IMG/VR virus record: IMGVR_UViG_3300017770_000001
Location: 62,001 to 126,000 of that record
DNA from: a virus
Direction: 5' to 3' (one strand)
DNA length: 64,000 bases
Shown piece after piece: positions 28,280-36,937 of this stretch (positions are counted from its first letter, which is position 1; each line of letters starts with the position of its first letter). The notes beneath the pieces are model-generated. The model saw only the letters and a list, made by a program, of their open reading frames with translations, was not told the origin of the DNA and did not search any database. Made by a program: the position numbers and the translations under genes.

Positions 28280-29097
28280 TGGCAAAAGTAGAAATGGGAG
28301 GCCCTAACAAGATTAAATCTGCAATGCAGTATGGTGTTGCAAAACCTAATCTGTTTGTGGTTAACTTATTTGGCCCTAAAATAAATGGATTAGAAACTTC
28401 ATTCGGTATCGAAGGTATTCGGTGTGTAACTGCAGAGATACCAGCAACAACGATTACCACATCTGAACACTCAACATATGGAGTGTTAAGAAAATATCCT
28501 AGTGGTGTAGATAACAATGGTGGTCAAACCACACTATCTTTCATGGTAGATAATTCATGGGAAGATATATCACTTATACAATTATGGCAAGAACTAGTTT
28601 ACAGTCCTCTTACAGGAGACACGGAAAAGGCACCAATCTTTAATTTTAAAAAAGATTACATCGGTAAGATAGAAGTAATGACTTTTACTAGAAATGGACA
28701 AATAACTTACAAGACTGAGTTAGAAGAGTGTTTCCCAGTATCTATACAAACAGTTGCATTAGACCAAACTAATGTCGATACACCTCTACTAGTAACTGTA
28801 GATTTCTCATTCACTTATCAGAAAAAGACACCAATGAATATTACAGTAAGAGATAGTAAGTATGAAGAAATATACAACGAGATGGTGTCAAAACAAAGAA
28901 CAAGAGACGATATTATTAATGCAAGAAGATTAACAGAACCTTCTGCATTAGACAGATTTAAAGAATTGTTGAGTGGTGCATCATCGTTTAGTGATAGAGC
29001 TGCAGACATTCTTGGAAGAGTTAACAGAATCGAAGGACAAGTTAACCGTGGAACATCAACAATCGACAGGATTAATAACCTGTTGGGTGGTGATTAA
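28279..29097 (+). CDS. Tail-tube-fold protein, probable tube initiator gp54-like
   Basis: 272 residues with the tail-tube fold signature: PNLFVVNLFGPKI, a beta block TLSFMVDNSWEDISLIQLWQ, then IEVMTFTRNGQITYKTELEE, CFPVSIQTVALD, and LVTVDFSFTYQ. This is the pattern shared by T4 gp19 and gp54. A helical C-terminal tail of about 70 residues (FKELLSGASSFSDRAADILG) favours gp54, the initiator between gp48 and the tube, over the tube subunit. The choice between the two is inference. Confidence 0.7.
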   Translation: MAKVEMGGPNKIKSAMQYGVAKPNLFVVNLFGPKINGLETSFGIEGIRCVTAEIPATTITTSEHSTYGVLRKYPSGVDNNGGQTTLSFMVDNSWEDISLIQLWQELVYSPLTGDTEKAPIFNFKKDYIGKIEVMTFTRNGQITYKTELEECFPVSIQTVALDQTNVDTPLLVTVDFSFTYQKKTPMNITVRDSKYEEIYNEMVSKQRTRDDIINARRLTEPSALDRFKELLSGASSFSDRAADILGRVNRIEGQVNRGTSTIDRINNLLGGD

Positions 29098-29122
29098 TAT
29101 TATATAATAGGAGAACTATATT

Positions 29123-29833
29123 ATGGGATTACCCGTTTTAGATACACCAAGGTATCAATGTGAACTACCAAGTACAGGAGAAACAGTAGAGTTTCGACCT
29201 TTCTTGGTCAAAGAACAGAAACTTCTTTTAATGATGAAAGAAGGAGAGACCGAGATTGCAATCTTGGAAACTGTAAGACAACTCTTGGAATCGGTTGTCT
29301 ATACAAAACTTGATATTAGAAGACTACCAAGTTTTGATATTGAATATTTGTTTATTCAAGTAAGAGCAAAATCAGTTGGTGAAACTATTCAACTGAGGTT
29401 CTACTGTCAAAATGAGGAATGTGAAAATGGTTCTGCTGACGTTAACATAGACTTAAGTGAAATTGTTGTTAGTAGAGAAAACGAAAAGTCGAATGATATC
29501 AAAGTAAGTGAAGGTGTTGGAATTACATTTACGTATCCTAACATTGAAGTACTACAAAAAGTAAGTGGAATACCTGATACACAAGAACAGGTATTTCAAA
29601 TGATTAGATTATGTGGTGACACAATCTATGATGAAGACAATGTATACGATTTATCTGATGTAGAAGAAGATGAAATGAAAACATTTTATGAGAGTTTAAC
29701 CATAGAGAACTCAAATGATATACAATCATTCTTTATGGGTATGCCTTTCGTTTCACACAAAGTAGAATATGAGTGTTCTACGTGTAAGACAAAAGGTGAA
29801 AGAGAATTGAAGGGTCTATCTAATTTTTTTTAG
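29123..29833 (+). CDS. 26: Baseplate hub subunit gp26-like, with zinc ribbon
   Basis: 236 residues (T4 gp26 is 208). The start MGLPVLDTPRYQCELPSTGE, then FRPFLVKEQKLLLMM, matches the T4 baseplate-hub family. Two Cys pairs, CQNEEC near residue 97 and CSTC near the C-terminus, probably form a zinc site. In T4, gp26 takes part in hub assembly. AGGAG lies 10 bases before the ATG. The next gene starts within its stop (TAGTG). Confidence 0.75.
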   Translation: MGLPVLDTPRYQCELPSTGETVEFRPFLVKEQKLLLMMKEGETEIAILETVRQLLESVVYTKLDIRRLPSFDIEYLFIQVRAKSVGETIQLRFYCQNEECENGSADVNIDLSEIVVSRENEKSNDIKVSEGVGITFTYPNIEVLQKVSGIPDTQEQVFQMIRLCGDTIYDEDNVYDLSDVEEDEMKTFYESLTIENSNDIQSFFMGMPFVSHKVEYECSTCKTKGERELKGLSNFF

Positions 29834-30021
29834 TGGCTCTTTCTCATGACAGTATAAACACATACTATCAAACAAACTTTCAATTAATGCAACATCATAA
29901 GTATTCATTATCAGAATTGGAAAATATGTTACCATGGGAAAGAGATATCTATACGAGTCTCTTAGTACAACATCTTAAAGACGAAAACGAAAAGATGAAG
30001 CAAAGACAAAACAGGAGATAA
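29833..30021 (+). CDS. Small conserved hub-region protein, GTG start
   Basis: 62 residues. The stop of the gp26-like gene and this GTG start share bases (TAGTG), so translation is coupled. The motif LSELENMLPWERDIYTSLLVQHL is conserved in small proteins after gp26 in marine phages and recalls short tail-assembly-chaperone partners. Helical and charged, with no membrane segment. A T4 gp51-like role in hub assembly is possible but unproven. Confidence 0.65.
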   Translation: MALSHDSINTYYQTNFQLMQHHKYSLSELENMLPWERDIYTSLLVQHLKDENEKMKQRQNRR

Positions 30022-30023
30022 AA

Positions 30024-30413
30024 ATGGCAGACGATACAGTCAAACAAGGAAGTGGAGAAGTCAAGGTAAACCTTGAGAAGTATACTGAACTTGTATTAAA
30101 GGTGGATGAAGCACAAGACAAAATTAGAGAAATGGAAAAGATGTCCAAGGAACTCAAGATTGCAACTGCAGCTGCAAAACCAGTCGAGAGATTTTCATTT
30201 GGTGCATTGTTCCGTGATGAGAATGATATCAATGAGAAATCTATCATTGGTTTTACATCATTTGGAATCATGGTAGTGTTTGGATTATGTGACCTAATCA
30301 CTGCATTTTGGGGTATGGACTTACTCATCTCTGACACTATCTACACTTCCTTTGTAGTTATTACATTGGGTGCATTTGGAATATCAGAAGCAGGAAAAGC
30401 ATTCGGGAAATAA
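30024..30413 (+). CDS. Two-TM membrane protein of the tail operon
   Basis: 129 residues: a charged helical N-terminus (LKVDEAQDKIREMEKMSKEL), then two hydrophobic segments at about 74-96 (IIGFTSFGIMVVFGLCDLITAF) and 102-122 (DTIYTSFVVITLGAFGISEA). It begins just after the previous stop with GGAG upstream and is followed 3 bp later by the tape-measure candidate. It could be a holin, or a protein carried in the tail lumen that acts on the inner membrane at DNA entry; its position in the tail operon favours the latter slightly. Confidence 0.6.
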   Translation: MADDTVKQGSGEVKVNLEKYTELVLKVDEAQDKIREMEKMSKELKIATAAAKPVERFSFGALFRDENDINEKSIIGFTSFGIMVVFGLCDLITAFWGMDLLISDTIYTSFVVITLGAFGISEAGKAFGK

Positions 30414-30416
30414 ATC

Positions 30417-32762
30417 ATGCCATCAGCAGAAGACCTAATCAAAAAAGTAATCAGTAACAACACTGTTAATGTTCAGATAATGACACCTGAACTCGATAAA
30501 AAACTCGAGGATATGGAAGAACGTCAAAAAGAACAACATGATGAGAGTATAGACACCCAAAAGAAAACTAAAGATGAGTTTGCAAAGATATCAAACCAAG
30601 GGTCTTCTAACTTCAAAGAAGGTGGTGAAATGATTAACAAAGGTCTCAAGGGTCTTACTGGTGTTGACATTGGTGGTAAGTTTAGTGACCTCAAAGATAA
30701 AGTAGGTGACCTTGGTAACATCTTCAAAGGGTTTGGTAAATTATTAAAATTTCAAGGTATTGCAGAAGGAACTGGAGCTTTTGCAGAATTTAAAGCAGTT
30801 GACATAGCTAAACAAGAACTTAGTGTAACTGAACAATTAAAAAAGTCTATTGATAAACAAAATAGACTTGGTGAGAAAGAAAGAAAGTCTGAAGTTGCAT
30901 CAAGGATACAGAAAGAACAACCCATCAATGTTGAAAAAATAAAAGAAGATTTATCGATAGTCACTAGTGCTACTAGTGAAGAACTTGATGCAATCTTAAC
31001 GAAGGACTTGGGTGGTGCAATTAAGAATTTTGCAGAAGGTAAAGCACTCTCTTTTGATGATGAGGGTAATCTTTCTCAAGATAAACAACAGAGAAAAGCA
31101 ATTAAAGATGAGGCATATGCAAATTTAAAAGAGTCTCTTGGTATCACAGAAGATATGGCAGAGATGCTTGAAACCTCAGGTTTTGAGGACACCTTGAAAG
31201 ACTTTTTAGAAAACTCAAGTAGACTTGCATATGAACTAAGGTCTGTAGATTTGAATCCTGATGGACAATTAGTAGAAGATGCATTGAATCCGAACTTTGG
31301 TGGTTTTAGATTAATGGATGGGGGTGAGTTTGCAGAAAACCCTAAGGGTATTCTAGAAGGATTAAATGACAAAGCTGGAGAAGAATTAAATGATGAAAAA
31401 AAACAATTTAAAGACCTCTCAGATGAATCAAAGAAAACATTGTTACAAACTTTTGGTATTACAGATGACTTCATAGATTCTTATGGTGATGCTCAGAAAG
31501 CTGTTGATGCAATATCAAGTAATACTGTAGAAAGTGTTGAAGTGTTAAGAAATACTTTTTCTAGGAGTTTCGATACTCCAGTGCAACAAGAAAACTTACA
31601 ACAAGAACTGCAACAACAACAAAATTTCAAGTCTGAGAATGTAGACGATGAACAAACTCAGACAATGATGGATTTCCTTTCGAATCTTCCTCCTATCCTT
31701 GCAGTTCTACAAGACCAACTTGATATGGATGAAGACCAAAAAGATAAATTATTTGGTGGTCAAAAGAAAACAGGTAGTATAGTTGATAAAGATGGTAATC
31801 CTATATCATCAGAAGATTTTAAATCTCCTATGGGTGGTTTTCAAGATGCACTTAAAGATGGTGGACGTAGTTTATTTGATTCAGTTGTACAGGGTGCTGG
31901 TTTTGGTGCTGGTAGTCAAGCTATTCAAAAAAAGATAGGTAAGTCGGGTGACTTTGGTGGTCAAAAACCCTCAAATATTCCACCAAAACAACCAAAAGGA
32001 ACCACTACACCTAAGGGTACTGCAGTAAGAGCTGGTGGTGGTCTCTTAACAGGTTTACGTACTGCAGTAACGGGATTTCTTGGTGGTGCTGGTGGTATTG
32101 CAACTCTAGTAGGTCTTGTAGTCGCAGGGGCGGGTATCCTTGGAATAGAGAAACGTGACAGTAACATTGCTAATACAGATGAAGACAAAGGTGAAGGTGA
32201 TACTGATTATGCAAAAAGAAAGAAAGAAGAATTAGACCTAAAGAGAACTGAGTTACAAGGTGATGAAACCAACTTCCTCGGTATGCAAAAAATCACTGCA
32301 AAGAGTATCATCGATGATAACACCTACGAGGGTGGTCAAGGTTTTTTTGATACTGTAGGTAATCTCTTACAGGGGTCATCAGAAATATACTTTGACAAAC
32401 TTAATCAAGATGATGCACTTCTACGTTTAGACCAGTTAATGGCTGCAGATGATTTGATTGGTGATGATTTATCAAAAGAAGATAGAAAACAATTAGACCA
32501 AGAACTCAGAGATGCACAAACAGCTGCACAGAAACAATTAGAAGACATGCAATCAGAGACAGGTGAAAGAGTTACACTTGAAGAGTTAGGTAAGTATTAC
32601 GACTTTGAAGTGTTAGGTGAGAACATGTTGAAGAACATACAACCTCCAGCTATGGTAACAACTGATAATAGTGTTATCAATAATAGTACTACGATTACTA
32701 GTGCAAATCCAAGACAATACGATAATGATATAGATAGAGCTCAAGGAGCTGCATACACTTAA
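30417..32762 (+). CDS. Tail tape-measure / hub protein candidate (gp29 role)
   Basis: 781 residues, mostly helical and charged (ELDKKLEDMEERQKEQHDES), with a glycine-rich hydrophobic segment at about 533-575 (GGLLTGLRTAVTGFLGGAGG, IATLVGLVVAGAGILG) that could span a membrane. This layout is typical of tape-measure proteins. It follows the hub genes, where T4 has gp27-gp29-gp48. T4 gp29 is 590 residues. It ends 4 bp inside the convergent gene on the other strand. No motif proves the role. Confidence 0.62.
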   Translation: MPSAEDLIKKVISNNTVNVQIMTPELDKKLEDMEERQKEQHDESIDTQKKTKDEFAKISNQGSSNFKEGGEMINKGLKGLTGVDIGGKFSDLKDKVGDLGNIFKGFGKLLKFQGIAEGTGAFAEFKAVDIAKQELSVTEQLKKSIDKQNRLGEKERKSEVASRIQKEQPINVEKIKEDLSIVTSATSEELDAILTKDLGGAIKNFAEGKALSFDDEGNLSQDKQQRKAIKDEAYANLKESLGITEDMAEMLETSGFEDTLKDFLENSSRLAYELRSVDLNPDGQLVEDALNPNFGGFRLMDGGEFAENPKGILEGLNDKAGEELNDEKKQFKDLSDESKKTLLQTFGITDDFIDSYGDAQKAVDAISSNTVESVEVLRNTFSRSFDTPVQQENLQQELQQQQNFKSENVDDEQTQTMMDFLSNLPPILAVLQDQLDMDEDQKDKLFGGQKKTGSIVDKDGNPISSEDFKSPMGGFQDALKDGGRSLFDSVVQGAGFGAGSQAIQKKIGKSGDFGGQKPSNIPPKQPKGTTTPKGTAVRAGGGLLTGLRTAVTGFLGGAGGIATLVGLVVAGAGILGIEKRDSNIANTDEDKGEGDTDYAKRKKEELDLKRTELQGDETNFLGMQKITAKSIIDDNTYEGGQGFFDTVGNLLQGSSEIYFDKLNQDDALLRLDQLMAADDLIGDDLSKEDRKQLDQELRDAQTAAQKQLEDMQSETGERVTLEELGKYYDFEVLGENMLKNIQPPAMVTTDNSVINNSTTITSANPRQYDNDIDRAQGAAYT

Positions 32763-32968
32763 TCTATCTTATCGTAGTACTTTGTTTTTCTAGGTATGAT
32801 TTTGGTTTTGTCCGAATGGACTTTTGATGAGGCACCTTTTGGTGTTACTTTTCTGACTTTTATTTCGGGTTCTTTCTTACCAAAGATTTTCTCCCAATTA
32901 TCTGCATAAGATTGTTCGTCTGAGTTCCGTCTCTTGGAACCTTTTCCACCGTGCCATTGTTTAGACAT
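32759..32968 (-). CDS. Small basic conserved protein downstream of rpsU
   Basis: 69 residues, Lys/Arg-rich. The start KQWHGGKGSKRRNSDEQSYADNWEKIFGKK is a pattern I have seen in marine T4-like phages, function unknown. It begins inside the S21 stop codon (TAATG), so the two are translated together, and its own stop overlaps the convergent tape-measure gene by 4 bp. High basicity suggests RNA or DNA binding. Confidence 0.65.
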   Translation of the reverse strand: MSKQWHGGKGSKRRNSDEQSYADNWEKIFGKKEPEIKVRKVTPKGASSKVHSDKTKIIPRKTKYYDKID

Positions 32969-33213
32969 TACTTTCTTCTGTATGTATTCTTTGCTTGTAG
33001 TTTGTTTAGTTTCTTTCTACGTTTCAACTGATTGTTAATGATGTTTCTTTCTTCATTAGGTTTAATGTAGTATCTTCTATCACGAACTTCTTTCACAGTT
33101 CCATCTCGTTCAGCTTTCTTCTTGAACTTACGGAATATCATATCAAAGGTTTCAGGTCTACGTTCTTGTTTCTTATTGAAATCTTTTCTGAAATCTCTTT
33201 TTGTATTTTTCAT
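32968..33213 (-). CDS. rpsU: Ribosomal protein bS21 homologue
   Basis: 81 residues. The core RRPETFDMIFRKFKKKAERD, then GTVKEVRDRRYYIKPNEERN, follows the bacterial S21 pattern (FDxALRRFKRxxExxGxxxEVRRRxxYEKPxxER) almost position for position, with basic N- and C-terminal extensions. S21 sits on the 30S platform next to the 16S 3' end and the anti-Shine-Dalgarno and affects mRNA choice. Phage S21 genes are known in marine phages, where exchange onto host ribosomes has been proposed. There is no Shine-Dalgarno before its ATG; a structured leader lies upstream. Confidence 0.9.
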   Translation of the reverse strand: MKNTKRDFRKDFNKKQERRPETFDMIFRKFKKKAERDGTVKEVRDRRYYIKPNEERNIINNQLKRRKKLNKLQAKNTYRRK

Positions 33214-33446
33214 ATATTAGTTTCTATTAAAATGTATAGTCGCCCCGTCTTTTACAGCATTCCCGCTCTATACCAACAAACTCCGCGTAATTTTAGTAAC
33301 CCAACAATACTAATGTTACCAGTTTGTTTTTCCCTTACTATGTGACCCCAAGACAATCGCATCCACGTCGCAACCTCGTCCATAGTTCGTTGATACCTTC
33401 ACATGTTTCATCATATACTTAGAAGTATCAACCCCTCAAAACTCGA
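33214..33446 (-). other. Structured, GC-richer leader upstream of rpsU
   Basis: A 233-bp gap with no ORF of note. Inverted repeats on the transcribed strand: GTTGATAC...GTATCAAC (33389-33432), extended by CTTC/GAAG to about 11 pairs with one bulge; GTAAC...GTTAC around 33293-33318; and GTATAG...CTATAC around 33232-33285. A -10-like TATACA lies about 30 bases before the rpsU start. This could be the gp32 3' end plus an S21 leader, perhaps a site for autoregulation by S21. Confidence 0.45.
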
Positions 33447-34343
33447 TTAGGAGTCTGCAGCGAGTTTCTTAAAGTAACTCATTGCATCATCTTCATCTAC
33501 TGAAGTGTCTGCAGTAGGGATAGCAGGTTCTTCAGTGACATTGTTATTGACACCTTCCCATGGTGCTGTTACTGTATCTTCTGAGATTGTCTCTGCAGTT
33601 GATGTTGCAACATTACCAGTAAGTCCTAGTGTTCTATCGAGTCTTTCTTTCAACTCTTCATAAGATTTGAAGTTTTCAGGTGCTACAATTTCTTGTAAAG
33701 GGAACACAGACTCGTAGATACTATTTAGTTCATTCTCATCTGTTGATAATGCAGAAAGTGAATCAAATTCTGATTTATCATAGTTCCAATAACCGTCAAC
33801 TTTTCTTATTTTGATTTTGAAGTTTGCACCTTCATCTCTCAAGTCGAAAGGATTGATTGCTTTTTCATCTTCGAATGCTGGAGAAATTGCTTCTTTCAAC
33901 ATCTCAAAGATTTTTTTGCCATATCTGTATTTGAACACTTTACCTTCGTTGTGTGGATTTTTTGGGTCTGAAATAACATGGATATTGGACACATAGTGTA
34001 AACGTCTTTTTTGTTTACGTGCAATTTCTTTGTTTGCTTCAATCCCAGTGTTCCATAACTGAGTGTTGTATTCAGACACAGGGTCTTGTTTACCAATGGT
34101 GGTTAATGATTTCTCAATATACCATCCACCTGGCCCTTGGAACCCATGGTCAAAGTAAGATACCCAAGGCATCTCTTCACCATCGGGTGTAGGAAGAAAC
34201 CTAATTACTGCATAACCATTTCCACTCTTGTCGAGTTCAGGTTTCCAGTAGTTTTCGGTTTCGTTTTTAAGATTATCACTTTTAGGTGATGTAGATGCAG
34301 CGTTCATTGCTGCTCTTAATTTATCTAGACTATCGTTTGGCAT
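33447..34343 (-). CDS. 32: Single-stranded DNA-binding protein gp32, no zinc ligands
   Basis: 298 residues (T4 gp32 is 301). Conserved parts: basic N-terminus (LDKLRAAMNAA), YWKPELDKSGNGYAVIRFLP, then SYFDHGFQGPGGWYIEK, and an acidic C-terminal tail ending DDAMSYFKKLAADS. It coats ssDNA in replication and recombination. T4 gp32 holds zinc through His64 and three Cys; here H66 is kept but the Cys positions are Ser or other (SLTTIGKQDPVSEYN, residues 79-93) and the protein contains no Cys at all. AGGAG lies 8 bases before the ATG. Confidence 0.92.
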   Translation of the reverse strand: MPNDSLDKLRAAMNAASTSPKSDNLKNETENYWKPELDKSGNGYAVIRFLPTPDGEEMPWVSYFDHGFQGPGGWYIEKSLTTIGKQDPVSEYNTQLWNTGIEANKEIARKQKRRLHYVSNIHVISDPKNPHNEGKVFKYRYGKKIFEMLKEAISPAFEDEKAINPFDLRDEGANFKIKIRKVDGYWNYDKSEFDSLSALSTDENELNSIYESVFPLQEIVAPENFKSYEELKERLDRTLGLTGNVATSTAETISEDTVTAPWEGVNNNVTEEPAIPTADTSVDEDDAMSYFKKLAADS

Positions 34344-35130
34344 TGTATTCTCCTATTTTATTAACAATTGTATTAGTCATTTTATCATAACGGTCATAGT
34401 CGGGGGTTCCTTTAGTCCACTTCAAAAGATGTGGTAAGTAACCCTCTCCTAATATCCATCTCTCACTACTTTCATAATAAGAGAGTTTAGTATAATCGAT
34501 TTCTTCCATTTCGTCAATAGACTTTTTGAAATAAATCTTCTTATCTTTATATTCCTCACATAGTGCAAGGAACTGAGCTCTCTGAATGTCTTTGACACCC
34601 ATCCACTCCTCATATTTAGGTTTGTAATTTACTGAACCTTCATATACATTTGACACATCATCGGTAAACAATGCATCGAAACCTGTTAGTGTTATCTCAT
34701 CATGACCATTCTGAAATGCATATGCAATTGCAGAAGGCCCCGACATTAAGTTCTTCATTATGTCGTTATTGTAGATAACAATGTTGTCTACGTGTTTAGA
34801 GTTGACACCTAGAAAAGACACATACTTGTCTATCTCTAAGTCACCCTGTATGACTAGTAAATCATCATCGTCATGTATCTCTTCAATGACTTCTTGTCCT
34901 TCATGTCCTAGTCGTAACATGTCGACATGTTGCATGGGTATGAAACTCATATCACCTACAACGAACTTGTTCTCTTTATAGTATCCATTATGAACTATCT
35001 CTCTATGCATAGTTATGTCGATACTGAATAGTAGGTCGGGTGTATAACCATCTCTATAGATTGCATTACATCCCCACCAATTGGATTCGGGGATGATTCT
35101 ACTCTTACCGTTTCCTACTATTGTGAGCAT
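34330..35130 (-). CDS. DUF115/MptE-like or glycosyltransferase-like protein
   Basis: 266 residues. The N-terminus MLTIVGNGKSR, then WWGCNAIYRD and PDLLFSIDITMHREIV, follows the pattern of DUF115 / sialyltransferase-type Rossmann proteins (GNGPS, then a Cys-Asn and a D-D pair). A second conserved part, GPSAIAYAFQNGHDEITLTGFD, fits the same fold. It overlaps gp32 by 14 bp and gp59 by 13 bp, so it is embedded in the replication operon. Sugar or nucleotide transfer is possible; the substrate is unknown. Confidence 0.55.
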   Translation of the reverse strand: MLTIVGNGKSRIIPESNWWGCNAIYRDGYTPDLLFSIDITMHREIVHNGYYKENKFVVGDMSFIPMQHVDMLRLGHEGQEVIEEIHDDDDLLVIQGDLEIDKYVSFLGVNSKHVDNIVIYNNDIMKNLMSGPSAIAYAFQNGHDEITLTGFDALFTDDVSNVYEGSVNYKPKYEEWMGVKDIQRAQFLALCEEYKDKKIYFKKSIDEMEEIDYTKLSYYESSERWILGEGYLPHLLKWTKGTPDYDRYDKMTNTIVNKIGEYNAKR

Positions 35131-35711
35131 AATTCTAAAAGTTTTTGTTTCATAGTGTTGATGTTGTATGACATGAATGTTTTATATTTTTGTATCCTTC
35201 TATGTACATCGGGATACACTATGTTTTCGTTTATTAGTTTTAACCAGTCATCACTGTAGTGTGTAACATCATCCAGTATACACATTGTCTCAATAGAAAC
35301 ATCACCTGCTAAGTAAGACCTTAGTAACCTAGGGTGTTGTCCATCAACTACTTTGAGTTGTGTTTGGATTTTAAACTTAAGTAGAAGGTCTGATATTTCT
35401 TGTTCAAATAAGTACGACAACTTTTGATTACGTTTCTTCCAGTCCTTATAAACTTTGATTGATGTTTCGTCATTAACCAAGTCGACTGCATACGAATCTT
35501 TAAGACAAAGATTTGCAACATAAAAGTCCTGTAAGTTTTGCCCATATAGTTTGAACAGTTTTCCAAAATGATACTTATCTTTTCTTTTAAGAAATGCATT
35601 GATGTCTCCTCTTACTTTACCATTATACTTTACAAAGTCGTAGTCTGAATAGAAGTGTAACTTTATTCCAAGATAAAGTTGATATGCATCATATCCTTCA
35701 CGACTTGTCAT
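35118..35711 (-). CDS. 59: Helicase loader gp59
   Basis: 197 residues (T4 gp59 is 217). The N-terminal block YQLYLGIKLHFYSDYDFVKYNG, then FLKRKDKYHFGKLFKLYGQN, matches T4 (KLYLMIKQHMNGKYDVIKYN, KRRDKYFFQKL). The C-terminal helices contain LRSYLAGDVSIETMCILDD. gp59 loads the gp41 helicase on gp32-coated forks. It is immediately followed by the glycosyltransferase-like gene and gp32, in keeping with their interaction. Confidence 0.88.
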   Translation of the reverse strand: MTSREGYDAYQLYLGIKLHFYSDYDFVKYNGKVRGDINAFLKRKDKYHFGKLFKLYGQNLQDFYVANLCLKDSYAVDLVNDETSIKVYKDWKKRNQKLSYLFEQEISDLLLKFKIQTQLKVVDGQHPRLLRSYLAGDVSIETMCILDDVTHYSDDWLKLINENIVYPDVHRRIQKYKTFMSYNINTMKQKLLELCSQ

Positions 35712-36008
35712 CTAGGATATAATCTTAGATTTTGGTACTTGAATTTGTCCTGTTGATTCTTTGAAAGCGTCTGCAACTTTTTCATTAGTTGGGGTCATAA
35801 ACACTATCGAAGAAAATACTACATCGTTAGGATTCTCTTCTCCTGTTACTGCAATACCTTTTGCAAATCCCATCTGACCTGTTTCGGGATTCGATAGAAT
35901 CATACGTGGGTCTGTAATTTGCACAGAACCATCTTCGTTCAATGCATTTAACTTACCTACATACTCTCCACTTGTTGTCACTATTGTGACGATGTCACCT
36001 TTATCCAT
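35712..36008 (-). CDS. LSm-like small beta protein
   Basis: 98 residues. The first half, DIVTIVTTSGEYVGKLNALN, then EDGSVQITDPRMI, has the Sm1/Sm2-like beta pattern of LSm folds (GEYVGKL, then a DPR loop). AGGAG lies before the ATG and the stop abuts gp59. Homologues stand in replication and late-transcription operons of marine T4-like phages. RNA binding is plausible but not shown. Confidence 0.6.
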   Translation of the reverse strand: MDKGDIVTIVTTSGEYVGKLNALNEDGSVQITDPRMILSNPETGQMGFAKGIAVTGEENPNDVVFSSIVFMTPTNEKVADAFKESTGQIQVPKSKIIS

Positions 36009-36017
36009 AATATACTC

Positions 36018-36251
36018 CTATACTGGAAGAACACCTTGACTGGATGTTCCTCGATTAATTAATCTAAGTTTGTTTGCTTCTGCCTCTAACCGTTCTTTTA
36101 GTGTCGGGGTTAAAAGTCTCTTTGCACTTTCGGGTTCAATGTTATTGGTTTCACATACTTTAATAATTGCACCCATCACATCTTTACTTGCATCTCTACT
36201 CCTACCTAGGATTTCTTCGACCTCATTTGAGAATTCTTTTTTTGTTATCAT
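36018..36251 (-). CDS. 33: Late-promoter coactivator gp33
   Basis: 77 residues from the ATG at 36251 (MITKKEFSNEVEEILGRSRD). GGAG 6 bases upstream decides this start; it overlaps the stop of the nuclease gene. T4 gp33 (112 aa) bridges RNA polymerase and the sliding clamp at late promoters. The conserved core here is DVMGAIIKVCETNNIEPESA followed by KERLEAEANKLRLINR. Its presence fits the TATAAATA boxes found across the window. Confidence 0.8.
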   Translation of the reverse strand: MITKKEFSNEVEEILGRSRDASKDVMGAIIKVCETNNIEPESAKRLLTPTLKERLEAEANKLRLINRGTSSQGVLPV

Positions 36252-36252
36252 A

Positions 36253-36936
36253 CTATACTCCGTATAAAGATTCATATCTCCCACGTAACTTAACTAAGTC
36301 GTTAATGTATCCGTAAGGTTCTGTCATAAACATTTGTGAATACCCACCTTCGATTGCAACGATAGTCACAAGATTAGTTGGTTGTTCACCCGTCAATTCG
36401 TTTACCATACATGCATAAGCTGTCTCTTGCATAAAGTATGATTTGATGTATTTCTCATCTTTGTGTTTTGCACTTGTCTTGAAGTCAATGATACATAGTT
36501 CATCTTGGAACACACCGATACAGTCTACACGACCTGCCATACGTAACTCATCAGACCATAGAGGTGCTTCAAGTGCAATAGGTTGAATCTCATCCAACAC
36601 TGGTTGCACTGCATTAAACATTTCTAGTTGTAAGGGATTTTCGATACCGATATCATCTGTCTCTGCACGTAAGTAATTTTCAAAGATATTATGCATCTTA
36701 GTACCACGTCTCGATGCACCTGCTGTAATCCTGTTTGCTTTCTCTTCACCAATACGTTGTCTCCACAACTTAATGTGTTCTCTTGTTTCTAATCCGATTA
36801 CAGTAGTAACACTTGGGTACTTGTTACCATCGGGTGTATTATACATTCTTTGACCACCATCGGTTTGTTCCGAATAAACATTTTCGATATGTTCTAGGTC
36901 ATGTATGTCGTAATAATATCTCATTGGTTCTATCAT
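36253..36936 (-). CDS. PD-(D/E)XK nuclease, RecB/Cas4-like
   Basis: 227 residues from the ATG at 36936, chosen because GAGGAAG lies 8 bases upstream and the previous stop lies 1 base away. Catalytic pattern: RGTKMHNIFENYL (motif I His), then AGRVDCIGVF (Asp), then LCIIDFKTS (Asp-x-Lys). This is the RecB-family exonuclease arrangement common in cyanophage-like myoviruses, likely a recombination or host-DNA-degradation nuclease. It stands directly upstream of gp33 and gp59. Confidence 0.8.
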   Translation of the reverse strand: MIEPMRYYYDIHDLEHIENVYSEQTDGGQRMYNTPDGNKYPSVTTVIGLETREHIKLWRQRIGEEKANRITAGASRRGTKMHNIFENYLRAETDDIGIENPLQLEMFNAVQPVLDEIQPIALEAPLWSDELRMAGRVDCIGVFQDELCIIDFKTSAKHKDEKYIKSYFMQETAYACMVNELTGEQPTNLVTIVAIEGGYSQMFMTEPYGYINDLVKLRGRYESLYGV

Positions 36937-36937
36937 T

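Noticed and set aside
33225-33290. tRNA-like stretch upstream of rpsU (TTGGTATAGAGC and a CTGTAAA loop)
   Set aside because: The D-arm and anticodon-loop look-alikes do not fit a cloverleaf: no paired anticodon stem, no T-arm GGTTCGA and no acceptor stem. Treated as leader structure.
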